In this document: piece by piece, positions 52,822 to 61,067 of the stretch
How the letters are laid out: each line of letters begins with the position of its first letter
Position numbering within the stretch: the first letter of the stretch is position 1
Source of the DNA: Bog-473 sp963726135
Lineage (GTDB): Bacteria; Actinomycetota; Acidimicrobiia; Acidimicrobiales; RAAP-2
Direction: 5' to 3'
Assembly: GCA_963726135.1 (NCBI GenBank)
Contig: CAVSBE010000008.1
Span: 992,001 to 1,056,000 of the forward strand
DNA length: 64,000 nt
Position numbers and translations under genes: made by a program
The notes under the pieces: model-generated
The model's database searches: none
Seen by the model: only the letters and a program-made list of their open reading frames with translations
What the model was told of the DNA's origin: nothing

Positions 52822-53787
52822 TGCCGCAGGCGTACGTCCACGCCGAGGTCCAACGCGTCTGATCGGAGCCGGGCGCTCGGCACCGCCGTGGAGCTGGTCG
52901 TGACGGACGGGAACGCACTCGTCGCGGCGTCGGAGCTCCTCGAGGGCGAGCTGGCGCGCATCGACCGGGTGGCCAGCCGGTTCCGATGTGACTCCGAGCT
53001 CAGCCGGCTCAACGCGGCGGCGGGGACGGAAGTGGGCGTCAGCGCCGACCTGCTCGCGGCGATCGACGTCGCTCTCGCCATGGCCACCGCCACCGACGGG
53101 CTGGTCGATCCGACCGTCGGCCTGGCCATGAACCGGTTGGGCTACGACCGGGACTTTGCCGACGTGCGTGGCGGGGTCGACGGAGAGCTCCCGCCGATGG
53201 GGGCCGTGCCGGGCTGGCGCTCGGTCGCGATCGACCGGCCACGCCGCACGGTACGGCTCGCACGGGACTCGGCGCTCGATCTGGGAGCGACCGCGAAGGC
53301 CTGGGCGGCGGACTGCGCTGCGGCGACCATCTCCACTCGATTCGGCTGCGGTGCGCTCGTGTCCCTCGGGGGTGACGTGGCGACCGCGGGCCCCGCTCCT
53401 GCCGGTGGATTCGCCGTCGGCATCGCCGACACCTGCACCGCTCCGCAGGCCACCGAGGCTGTCAGCATCAGCACGGGAGGGCTCGCGACATCCGGCATCG
53501 GCGTGCGCCAGTGGCGCCTCGGCGCCCACCAGGTGCATCACATCCTCGATCCGGCGACGGGACTCCCGGCAGGCCCCTGCTGGCGCACGGTCTCGGTCAC
53601 CGCCGCCAACTGCGTGCAGGCGAACGCCGCCTCGACGGCGGCGATCATCCTCGGAGCGCGCGCCGTGGAGTGGTTGGAGGGCCTCGGGTTGCCGGCGCGC
53701 CTCGTGCGGCTGGACGGCACCGTGTCGTGCACCTCGGGGTGGCCGCTTCCCCTTGCGGCGCCCTCGCGCCCGGGGGCGAGCGCGTGA
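52821..53787 (+). CDS. apbE: FAD:protein FMN transferase (ApbE), one-base insertion near the start
   Basis: ApbE attaches FMN covalently to Thr/Ser of exported proteins. Seen here: RALGTAVELVVTDG, LVDPTVGLAMNRLGYDRDF, SALDLGATAKAWAADCAA, VSLGGDVATAGP, and the metal/FAD block STGGLATSGIGVRQW with HHILDPATGLPAG. The frame of these motifs lacks a start before GTG 52888, but ATG 52821 overlapping the preceding stop opens MPQAYVHAEVQRV and joins it if one T near 52860 is removed (GTC-T-GAT). Span 967 nt, three times 322 plus one. No lipoprotein signal is evident. Confidence 0.88.
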
Positions 53788-54902
53788 TGCAAGCGTCCCT
53801 GGTGGCGACCGTCGGCCACGGCTCGACGGCCCTGTGGTACCTGACGCGGGCCTCGGGCCTGGTGTCGCTGATCCTGTTGTCGGCCACCGTGGTCCTCGGG
53901 ACGGTCGCCTCGGTGGGGTGGACCGCTGACCGCTGGCCACGCTTCCTGTCCCAGTCCGTCCACCGGAACCTGTCCCTTTTCTGCCTGGCGCTGATCGGGA
54001 TCCACATCGTCACGACTGTCGGCGACGGCTACGTCCCCATCGGCCTGGCCGACGCGGTGATCCCCTTCCGGTCCCCGTACCGTCCGATCTGGGTCGGGCT
54101 CGGTGCCGTGGCCTTCGACATGCTGCTCGCGGTCGCACTCACGAGCGCACTCCGCCGCCGGATCGGGGTGGCCGCCTGGCGCGGGGTGCACTGGCTGGCC
54201 TATGCGTGCTGGCCGATCGCCGCCGTCCACGGCCTCGGCTCGGGCACTGACGCCCGCCTGCCGGGAGCGACGCTGGTGTTCGTCGTGTGCGTCGGCTCGG
54301 TCGTCGCCGCGGTCGCCTGGCGCCTCGCGGTGGGACGAGTGCGCTCGGTGACCTGGCGGGTCGGGGGCGCCATCGGAACGGCTGCGGTGTTGCTGGTCAT
54401 CGCCGCCTTTGCGGCGGCGGGCCCGCTCCGACCCGGTTGGTCACACCGCGCGGGGACCTCGTCGGCGCTGCTCGCCCAGCTGTCGGGCGCCAAGACCGCC
54501 TCGTACCCTGGTGCGACAGCGACGACGGCTCCGCCGACGTCCACGCCGGTGCGCTCCGCGATTCCCGCAACCCCGTTCTCGACGACGGTCACGGGGACGG
54601 TGACGCAGTCGGCGCCGGACGCGCACGGCCAGTCCGTGGTCACCCTGACCATGCAGCCGGCGGACACCTCAGCGCCGCTCAAGGTGACCATCATCGGATC
54701 GGCCGAGAACGGCGGCGTCGTCATGCGCCGGAGTGCGGTCTCCTTCGGCTCCTCGACCGGACAGGTCTCGGCACTCGAAGGGTCCAACATCGGGGCCGTG
54801 GTCAGCGGACCCTCCGGCTCGATCAGCCTGACCATGAACCTCTCGCTCAATCCGGCGGCCGGCACCCTGACCGGCCAGATCTCGGGGAGTGCCGGGCAAT
54901 GA
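53784..54902 (+). CDS. Ferric-reductase-like transmembrane b-type cytochrome with outer beta-rich domain
   Basis: Five to six helices span residues 1-225. Two helices carry His pairs suited to two b hemes: VHRNLSLFCLALIGIH and GVHWLAYACWPIAAVHG. The C-terminal 140 residues are exported: a Thr/Pro hinge, then a beta-rich domain (TVTGTVTQSAPDAHGQSVVT, LKVTIIGSAENGGVVM, SLTMNLSLNPAAGTLTGQIS). It would pass electrons from the cytosolic flavoprotein/ferredoxin across the membrane. GTG 53784 or ATG 53787 overlaps the apbE stop, and its own stop overlaps the next ATG. Confidence 0.85.
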   Translation: MMQASLVATVGHGSTALWYLTRASGLVSLILLSATVVLGTVASVGWTADRWPRFLSQSVHRNLSLFCLALIGIHIVTTVGDGYVPIGLADAVIPFRSPYRPIWVGLGAVAFDMLLAVALTSALRRRIGVAAWRGVHWLAYACWPIAAVHGLGSGTDARLPGATLVFVVCVGSVVAAVAWRLAVGRVRSVTWRVGGAIGTAAVLLVIAAFAAAGPLRPGWSHRAGTSSALLAQLSGAKTASYPGATATTAPPTSTPVRSAIPATPFSTTVTGTVTQSAPDAHGQSVVTLTMQPADTSAPLKVTIIGSAENGGVVMRRSAVSFGSSTGQVSALEGSNIGAVVSGPSGSISLTMNLSLNPAAGTLTGQISGSAGQ

Positions 54903-56209
54903 GCCTCACGGTGCGCGAGCACGACCGGAGCGCCCCCCGGACCGGGCGCCGCCTGCTGCACGGCCTGTCCGGCGCCACGTCCGACCCGACCCTCGAGACC
55001 CACCTCGAGCGCTGGGGGGCCATGTCCCATCGGAAAACCGGGGTGCTCGAAGAGCTCGCCGCCAGCGGACTCGTGGGCCACGGAGGGGCCTGGTTCCCCG
55101 TCTCGACCAAGTGGGAGGCGGTCGCGACCGGCTCGCGCCGCCGTCCCGTGGTGATCGCCAACGGCGCCGAGGGCGAGCCGGCCAGCCGGAAGGATGCGCT
55201 CCTGCTCACGCGTGCACCCCATCTGGTGCTGGACGGCCTCTCGCTGGCGGCGAGCACCCTGAAGGCGCAGCGGGCCATCGCCTACGTCCCCGCCGCGAGC
55301 ATCCCGATCGTGAGCGCCGCCGTCGCCGAGCGACACGCCCGCCACCTCGACCCGATCGCGATCGAGATCTTCGAGGCGCCCGACACGTACATCGCCGGTC
55401 AGGAATCCTCGGTGGTCGCTGCCCTCGGGGGTCGCCGAGAGGCCCTCCCCTCCTTCGTGGGGCTGACTCCGATCCGCGAGCACGGCGTGGGCGGCCGGCC
55501 CACGCTGGTCCAGAACGCCGAGACCCTCGCCCACGTGGCCCTCATCGGGCGCTTCGGTGCAGCATGGTTCCACGAGGTCGGCACGGCGGAATCCCCCGGC
55601 ACCATGCTCTTGACCGTCAACCGCCCCGGCAACCGACTCGTCGTCGAGGCGGTGCTCGGCTCGTCATTGCGCCAGGCGACGGGTCTGCACCGCGAAGAGA
55701 TCGCGGACGCCCGGGGCATCCTGCTCGGTGGCTACGGAGGGGGATGGGTCTCCGCCCATGCCTTCAGCGAGCTCCCCGTCTCCGAGAAGGCCGCCCGACG
55801 TGCCGGTGCAACGCTCGGTGCAGGGGTGGTCGCCCTCCTCCCCCGGGACGTCTGCCCACTGGCCGAGGTGGCGGACGTCGCCCGCTACATGGAGGGCCAG
55901 GGGGCGGGGCAGTGTGGCCCCTGCGTCGACGGTCTGGCCGAGCTGGCCGACGCCCTGGAGCGGCTCGCCTATGGCCACCGCGGCGCCCCGAGTCCGGAGC
56001 GCATCCTGGAAACCTGCGATCTGGTGGTGGGACGGGGCGCGTGCCGCCACCCCGACGGGGTCGCACGCTTCGTCAGCACGGCACTAAATGTCTTTGCCGA
56101 GGAGGTAGCCTTACACCGACACCGAGGGCCGTGCCCTCAGATCCGCGCACCCAGATTGCTGCCGGTGACGAACCGTTCGGCGAAAAGAAGGCTGGTGAGC
56201 AGGTCATGA
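54899..56209 (+). CDS. NuoF-like NADH-binding flavo-iron-sulfur protein
   Basis: The 436-residue protein keeps the FMN/NADH fold of complex I subunit F: LVGHGGAWFPVSTKWEAVAT (glycine-rich loop), VVIANGAEGEPASRKDALLL, YIAGQESSVVAALGG and NRPGNRLVVEAVLGSSLRQA. The C-terminal iron-sulfur part has GQGAGQCGPCVDGLAELADA and VVGRGACRHPDG, three Cys rather than the four of NuoF cluster N3. It would oxidise NADH (or NADPH) and feed the ferredoxin and cytochrome. ATG 54899 overlaps the cytochrome stop. Confidence 0.88.
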   Translation: MSLTVREHDRSAPRTGRRLLHGLSGATSDPTLETHLERWGAMSHRKTGVLEELAASGLVGHGGAWFPVSTKWEAVATGSRRRPVVIANGAEGEPASRKDALLLTRAPHLVLDGLSLAASTLKAQRAIAYVPAASIPIVSAAVAERHARHLDPIAIEIFEAPDTYIAGQESSVVAALGGRREALPSFVGLTPIREHGVGGRPTLVQNAETLAHVALIGRFGAAWFHEVGTAESPGTMLLTVNRPGNRLVVEAVLGSSLRQATGLHREEIADARGILLGGYGGGWVSAHAFSELPVSEKAARRAGATLGAGVVALLPRDVCPLAEVADVARYMEGQGAGQCGPCVDGLAELADALERLAYGHRGAPSPERILETCDLVVGRGACRHPDGVARFVSTALNVFAEEVALHRHRGPCPQIRAPRLLPVTNRSAKRRLVSRS

Positions 56210-56421
56210 GCCGCTGGAGTTTGGAACTGGTGATCGATCCCATTGCGTGCGACGGACGCGGCGTCTGTGCCGAGATGCTGCCCGAGCGCATCGAACTCGA
56301 CAGGTGGGGCTACCCCATCATCGCCGAGGGCGAGATCGCCCCCGCGCTCTTCGATCACGCCGTGCGCGCCGTGCGGTCCTGTCCGAGACAGGCGCTGCAC
56401 CTGGTGGAGCGCGCATGCTGA
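56206..56421 (+). CDS. Ferredoxin, 3Fe-4S type
   Basis: The 71-residue protein has VIDPIACDGRGVCAEMLPER and the C-terminal VRSCPRQALHLVE: C-x5-C and a distant C-P, the pattern of actinobacterial single-cluster 3Fe-4S ferredoxins. ATG 56206 overlaps the NuoF-like TGA. It should link the flavoprotein to the membrane cytochrome. Confidence 0.9.
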   Translation: MSRWSLELVIDPIACDGRGVCAEMLPERIELDRWGYPIIAEGEIAPALFDHAVRAVRSCPRQALHLVERAC

Positions 56422-57650
56422 GCCCGCCCCTCGACGACCTCGACCTCGAGCCTCCGGACCAGCGGTTGCGGCCTGCTCAGAGGAAGCACTGGTCCAAGGC
56501 ACGGATTCACCGCCGGCGCCGCCGGGTCCTGGCCGTCGTCGCGTCGGTCCTTGGCATCTTGCTCGTCTGGCTTGCCATCTCCCTCGGCGGCGCGCTGACC
56601 AACCCGGCGCTCGGGAGCTCCATGGGTGCGCGCGCCGCGGAATGGTTCCGCGAACACGGTGGCGCCTCGATCGTCGTGTGGGCGGAGAACGAATGGTACG
56701 CGCACCACCAGCCGAAGGTCGGCGGCGCCCTGGCTCCCGGCACCATCCACAAGGCAAAGCAGGTGCAGACCACGCCGGCGGTCACCGGTGTCGCACACCT
56801 ACCGGTTCCCGCGCCGATTGTCCCCCTCGCGAGCACGCCCGTGGCGGGCGAGGGCCAGTGGTCGCCGGCCGGTCGCCTGGTCCACGGGTTGCCCGCGATC
56901 TACGAGACCATGCTGCGACCGTCTGCGATCCACACCAGCTACGTCGTCGGTGTCGCATGGATGGACCCGAAGCTGCTGAAGGCCACCCTCTACTCCGGCA
57001 GCATCATTCCCGGCGGCGGCCCGTACACCCACACCGCCCCCATCCTCCCCGACGCCGCCACCACGCTGGACGCGGCGTTCAACGCGGGCTTCCTCATGTC
57101 CGACGCCAACGGCGGCTACTACACCGACAACAAGACGGTCATCCCCCTCCGCACGGGTGCCGCGTCCTTCGTCGTGTACAAGAACGGCTCCTTCACCGTC
57201 GGGCAGTGGGGACGCGACGCCACCATGGGACCGAATGTCGCCTCGGTCCGCCAGAACCTGGACCTGCTCGTCGACGGCGGCCAGGTGGCGCCCGGGATCT
57301 ACAGCGCGAACCCCACGATGTGGGGCAAGACCCTCGGTGGCGGCGACTACGTGTGGCGGTCGGGCCTCGGGGTCACCGCAGACGGGGCGCTGGTCTACGT
57401 GGGCGGTCCTGGCCTCAGCATCTCCGACCTGGCGAACATCCTGGTCAGGGCCGGTACAGTCCGGGCCATGGAGCTGGACATCAACACCGACTGGGTCAAC
57501 TACAGCACCTACCAGCCCTCGACGGCGGCCGGGGCGGCCACCCCGGCCAACGGCACCGAGCTCCTGGCGGGAATGACCGGCACACCGGGTCGCTACTTCC
57601 AGTCGTGGTGGGCGCGAGACTTCATCACCATGTCGGCGGCGACCCCATGA
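56415..57650 (+). CDS. Membrane-anchored phosphodiester glycosidase-family protein (NAGPA/PF09992-like)
   Basis: This 411-residue protein has a basic N-terminus, one signal-anchor helix (RVLAVVASVLGILLVWLAIS, residues 37-60) and a large outer domain. The blocks TTLDAAFNAGFLMSDANGGY, LDLLVDGGQVAPG and VRAMELDINTDWVNY follow the phosphodiester glycosidase (NAGPA) fold, in which the first block supplies NGGY and the last the catalytic Asp region. It could cleave a sugar-phosphate diester in the envelope, for example a polyprenyl or linkage-unit sugar phosphate. It overlaps the ferredoxin gene by 7 nt and the UbiA gene by 4. Confidence 0.75.
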   Translation: MLSPPLDDLDLEPPDQRLRPAQRKHWSKARIHRRRRRVLAVVASVLGILLVWLAISLGGALTNPALGSSMGARAAEWFREHGGASIVVWAENEWYAHHQPKVGGALAPGTIHKAKQVQTTPAVTGVAHLPVPAPIVPLASTPVAGEGQWSPAGRLVHGLPAIYETMLRPSAIHTSYVVGVAWMDPKLLKATLYSGSIIPGGGPYTHTAPILPDAATTLDAAFNAGFLMSDANGGYYTDNKTVIPLRTGAASFVVYKNGSFTVGQWGRDATMGPNVASVRQNLDLLVDGGQVAPGIYSANPTMWGKTLGGGDYVWRSGLGVTADGALVYVGGPGLSISDLANILVRAGTVRAMELDINTDWVNYSTYQPSTAAGAATPANGTELLAGMTGTPGRYFQSWWARDFITMSAATP

Positions 57651-58618
57651 CAGCTCCAGACCCTGTGCCGGTCGGCGAGGCACCCGCCGGGACCCCGATC
57701 CAACCCGAGCACGGCCTCGAACCCGGGTGGAAGTACTCGACCCCGGGGCTGATCGCCCGGGGGATGCGCCCCCGGCAGTGGATCAAGAACCTGCTGGTGT
57801 TCATGGCGCCGGCGGCGGCGGGTGTGCTCGGCGACTGGCACACCACGGTCCGCGTCGTCGGGGCCTTCCTCGTCTTCTGCCTGGTCGCATCGGGCACCTA
57901 CCTCATCAACGACGTGATCGACGCCGACTCGGATCGCCACCACCCGGTCAAACGCCGCCGGCCCGTGGCCAGTGGCGCACTGCGGCCGCGAACGGCGATC
58001 GGCGCCGGCGCCGGCCTCATCGCCGTTGCCATCGCGGCCGCGCTGTTCATCGGACCGTGGGGCCTCGCCGTGGTCATCGGGTCTTATGCGGCCTTGAGCA
58101 TCGCCTACAGCATCCGCCTCAAGCGTGAGCCGGTGGTCGAGCTGGCCGTGGTGGCGTCGTGCTTCGTGCTCCGCGCGGTGGCCGGCGGCGTCGTGGCGCA
58201 CGTGCCGCTCTCGAACTGGTTCGTCGTCTTCACCTCGTTCGCCGCGCTGTTCGTCGTGACCGGGAAGCGCTGTGCAGAACACGCCCGCCTGGGGCACGAT
58301 CGGGGCGACCACCGGCAGGTCCTCGACGAGTACACCGAGTCGTTCCTCAAGTCGACCCTCACCATCTCGGCGACGGTCACCGTCGCCTCGTATTGCCTCT
58401 GGGCGTTCGAGCGAACCGGCCTGCTGGCGCACGCCGGCAACCAGGTCGTCTGGATCGAGCTCACCGTGATCCCTCTCGTGCTCGCCGTCCTGCACATCTT
58501 GCGCCTGCTCGATGCCGGGAAGGGCGGAGAGCCGGAGCAGCTCGCCCTGCACGATCACCTCCTCCAGGGCTACGGCCTGCTCTGGCTCGCGTTGATGGGC
58601 GTCGGGCTGTATACGTGA
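57647..58618 (+). CDS. ubiA: Decaprenyl-phosphate phosphoribosyltransferase (UbiA family, Rv3806c-like)
   Basis: This membrane enzyme transfers 5-phosphoribose from PRPP to decaprenyl phosphate, the first step of DPA formation. The N-terminal MRPRQWIKNLLVFMAP and the metal/pyrophosphate site YLINDVIDADSDRHHPVKRR (NDxxDxxxD) are those of the DPPR synthase branch, as is VVTGKRCAEHARLGHDRGDH in the second loop. About eight helices follow, 323 residues. DprE1 and DprE2 come directly after with overlaps. A separate phosphatase, not seen here, is needed to remove the 5-phosphate. Confidence 0.9.
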   Translation: MTAPDPVPVGEAPAGTPIQPEHGLEPGWKYSTPGLIARGMRPRQWIKNLLVFMAPAAAGVLGDWHTTVRVVGAFLVFCLVASGTYLINDVIDADSDRHHPVKRRRPVASGALRPRTAIGAGAGLIAVAIAAALFIGPWGLAVVIGSYAALSIAYSIRLKREPVVELAVVASCFVLRAVAGGVVAHVPLSNWFVVFTSFAALFVVTGKRCAEHARLGHDRGDHRQVLDEYTESFLKSTLTISATVTVASYCLWAFERTGLLAHAGNQVVWIELTVIPLVLAVLHILRLLDAGKGGEPEQLALHDHLLQGYGLLWLALMGVGLYT

Positions 58619-59976
58619 CCGTCGCGGTCGAGGTCTCCCCCGAACCACTCTGTGGTTGGGGACGAACCACGCCCACCACAGCCCTGGTCAGCCGCCCCGT
58701 CGACGTCTCGTCCATAGAGCTGGCGCTCCGCACCCGGCGAGACGGGGTCATCGCACGCGGCCTGGGGCGCAGCTACGGCGACGCCGCCCAGTGCAGCGGT
58801 GGGCTCACCATCGAAACAGCGGGGCTCTCCCACATTGGCGAGCTCGACGAGTCGGCCGGGACCATCGAGGTCGGCGGAGGCGTCAGCCTGCACGACCTGA
58901 TGCTGACCATCATCCCGTCGGGATGGTTCGTGGCGGTGACACCCGGAACCCGCTACGTGTCGGTCGGCGGGGCCATCGCCGCGGACGTCCACGGGAAGAA
59001 CCACCACCGCGACAGCAGCTTCGCCATGCATGTCGTGCAGATGACGGTGGTCACACCGGCGGGCACCTTCACCGTGTCCCCCGGGCACGACCCCGAGCTG
59101 TTCTGGGCGACCGCCGGCGGCATGGGCCTGACCGGGGTTGTGGTCAGCGCCACGTTGCGGCTGATCCCGGTGGAGACGTCGTGGATCCAGGTGGACAGCC
59201 AGCGGTTCACCCGCCTGGAAGCTCTCATGTCGGAGATGGAGGCCACCGACGCCCGCTACCACTACAGCGTGGCCTGGCTGGACTGCATGGGTCACCGTGA
59301 CGGCGGTCACCGCTCTGTGCTCACGCGTGGCGACCATGCTCCCTCCGGTGCGCTCCCCGACCGCCTGCGCGGGCGTAGTCGGGAGGTCCCGGCGGAGCCC
59401 CGGTTCCGGGTCCCCCGCGCGGCCCCTCGACGCGTGGCCAACCGGCTGTCGGTCCGGGCGTTGAACGAGGCGTGGTTTCGCGCCTCCTCGACGTCCCAGG
59501 CCCTGCGCCCCATGGCAGCCTTCTTCCACCCGCTCGACGGCGTGGGACGCTGGAACCTGCTCTACGGGCCGGACGGCTTCGTGCAGTACCAGTTCGCCGT
59601 CCCGCCCGGGAGGGGCGACGTCGTCGAGGCCGCCGTGGAAGCGATCTCGACGTCCGGCGTGCCCTCCTTTCTGGCGGTGCTGAAGCGTTTCGGTCCCGGC
59701 ACGCCGGGCCCGCTCTCCTTCGCCCAGGAGGGTTGGACCCTGGCTCTCGACTTCCCCATCGGACCATCTGCGCTCCCGGGGCTCCTGGACCGCCTCGACG
59801 GCGAGGTCGCCGCCGCCGGTGGGCGCGTCTACCTGGCCAAGGACGCTCGCCTGCGGCCGGAGCTGCTCCCCGCCATGTACCCCCGCCTGTGCGACATGGT
59901 CACGGCCTGCCGCCGCGTCGATCCCGAGGGTGTCCTCGCGTCCGACCTCTCCCGCCGTCTGGGGATCGCGCGATGA
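58615..59976 (+). CDS. dprE1: Decaprenylphosphoryl-beta-D-ribose 2'-oxidase DprE1
   Basis: This FAD enzyme of the VAO type, 453 residues, oxidises DPR to the 2'-keto intermediate and must then pass on electrons. VIARGLGRSYGDAAQCSGG and GGAIAADVHGKNHHRDSSFA are FAD-site blocks. The C-terminal AVLKRFGPGTPGPLSFAQ, YLAKDARLR and MYPRLCDMV agree with mycobacterial DprE1, including the active-site Lys. At the position of Cys387, the target of benzothiazinones, this protein has Ala (residue 377, GCT at 59743-59745, in GWTLALDFPIG). GTG 58615 overlaps the ubiA stop. Confidence 0.92.
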   Translation: MTVAVEVSPEPLCGWGRTTPTTALVSRPVDVSSIELALRTRRDGVIARGLGRSYGDAAQCSGGLTIETAGLSHIGELDESAGTIEVGGGVSLHDLMLTIIPSGWFVAVTPGTRYVSVGGAIAADVHGKNHHRDSSFAMHVVQMTVVTPAGTFTVSPGHDPELFWATAGGMGLTGVVVSATLRLIPVETSWIQVDSQRFTRLEALMSEMEATDARYHYSVAWLDCMGHRDGGHRSVLTRGDHAPSGALPDRLRGRSREVPAEPRFRVPRAAPRRVANRLSVRALNEAWFRASSTSQALRPMAAFFHPLDGVGRWNLLYGPDGFVQYQFAVPPGRGDVVEAAVEAISTSGVPSFLAVLKRFGPGTPGPLSFAQEGWTLALDFPIGPSALPGLLDRLDGEVAAAGGRVYLAKDARLRPELLPAMYPRLCDMVTACRRVDPEGVLASDLSRRLGIAR

Positions 59977-60734
59977 ACGACGCCTTCGGGCACCCCCAGT
60001 CGGTGGTCGTCCTCGGTGGGACCTCGGACATCGCGCGTGAGATCGTCGCGTTGCTCGCGGTCGACCGGTGCCGGTCGGTCGTCCTCGCTGGGCGCAGCGG
60101 CCCACTGTTGGCGCAGGCGGCCAGAGCGCTGCAGGAGTCGGTTGCGCACGTCGACACGGTGCAGTTCGACGCGGCCGAGACCGACAGCGCCGACAAGACG
60201 GTGACCCAGTGCTTCGAGGCCGCGGGCGAGGACGTCGACATGGTCATCGTCGCCGTGGGCGAGCTGGGGCATCAGGAGGAGGACGAGACCGACTCGGCCC
60301 GGATCGTCCGGATGCTGGCGGTCAACCTCGCGTGGCCTGCCGCAGCCATGTCGGCTTCGGCGGCACAGCTGAAGGGGCAGGGGCACGGCCGCATCGTCGT
60401 GCTGTCCTCGGTGGCCGGCTACCGGGTCAGGCGGTCGAACTACGTCTACGGGTCGGCCAAGGCGGGGCTCGACGGCTTCGCGCAGGGGCTCGCCGAGTCG
60501 CTTCGCGGAACTGGGGTCTCCGTGCACATCGTCCGACCCGGATTCGTCCGCACCAAGATGACGGCCGGCCGGCCGGCCGTCCCCTTCACCGTGGGACCTG
60601 ATCGGGTCGCGGCCGACGTCGTCGGTGGCCTGCGGGGTGGGAAGGCCGTCATCTGGTCGCCCGGAATCCTGAGGTGGGTCTTCGGAGGCCTGCGTCTGCT
60701 CCCGCAGACCTTGTGGCGCCGCATGCCCGGATGA
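59973..60734 (+). CDS. dprE2: Decaprenylphosphoryl-2-keto-ribose reductase DprE2 (SDR)
   Basis: The NADH-dependent SDR of 253 residues reduces the keto intermediate to DPA, the arabinose donor. SVVVLGGTSDIAREIVALLA (GGTSDI cofactor site), VIVAVGELGHQEEDE, the catalytic Ser in IVVLSSVAGYRVRRSN and Y-x3-K in YVYGSAKAGLDGFAQGL are as in mycobacterial DprE2. ATG 59973 overlaps the dprE1 stop. It is the last gene of the nine-gene coupled array; 60 bp follow before the next gene. Confidence 0.92.
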   Translation: MNDAFGHPQSVVVLGGTSDIAREIVALLAVDRCRSVVLAGRSGPLLAQAARALQESVAHVDTVQFDAAETDSADKTVTQCFEAAGEDVDMVIVAVGELGHQEEDETDSARIVRMLAVNLAWPAAAMSASAAQLKGQGHGRIVVLSSVAGYRVRRSNYVYGSAKAGLDGFAQGLAESLRGTGVSVHIVRPGFVRTKMTAGRPAVPFTVGPDRVAADVVGGLRGGKAVIWSPGILRWVFGGLRLLPQTLWRRMPG

Positions 60735-60794
60735 AGTCTCGGTCCGTCCAGCTCGCCCCGTAGGGCGCCACTGACCACCCCCTGAGGAGGTGTC

Positions 60795-61067
60795 GTGCTC
60801 TTCATCGAATATGACGTCACCGCGAGCGGGGAGATCGAGCTCGTGGCCCTGATCAACGCGGTGGAGGAAGACGGGCAGGATCTCGACGGGGCGGAGTGGA
60901 TCGCATGGCGCTCGGCCACGTTCGAAGATGACGGCCTCGGTTGTGTGGGCGTGGACCCGGCGCACCTCGACTCCATGGAGCAGACCGAGGACCCCGAGCA
61001 GCTCCGGGCCATCGTGGAGCGGATCATCCTGTCGGACCGGGCAACGAAGGAGGGGACGAGCTCGTGA
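60795..61067 (+). CDS. Small acidic protein, unrecognised (90 residues)
   Basis: MLFIEYDVTASGEIELVALI starts from GTG 60795 after a strong GAGGAGGTG site. The protein is soluble and acidic (ATFEDDGLGCVGVDPAHLDS) with one Cys. Its stop overlaps the GTG of the next small gene. No family is recognised. Confidence 0.6.
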   Translation: MLFIEYDVTASGEIELVALINAVEEDGQDLDGAEWIAWRSATFEDDGLGCVGVDPAHLDSMEQTEDPEQLRAIVERIILSDRATKEGTSS

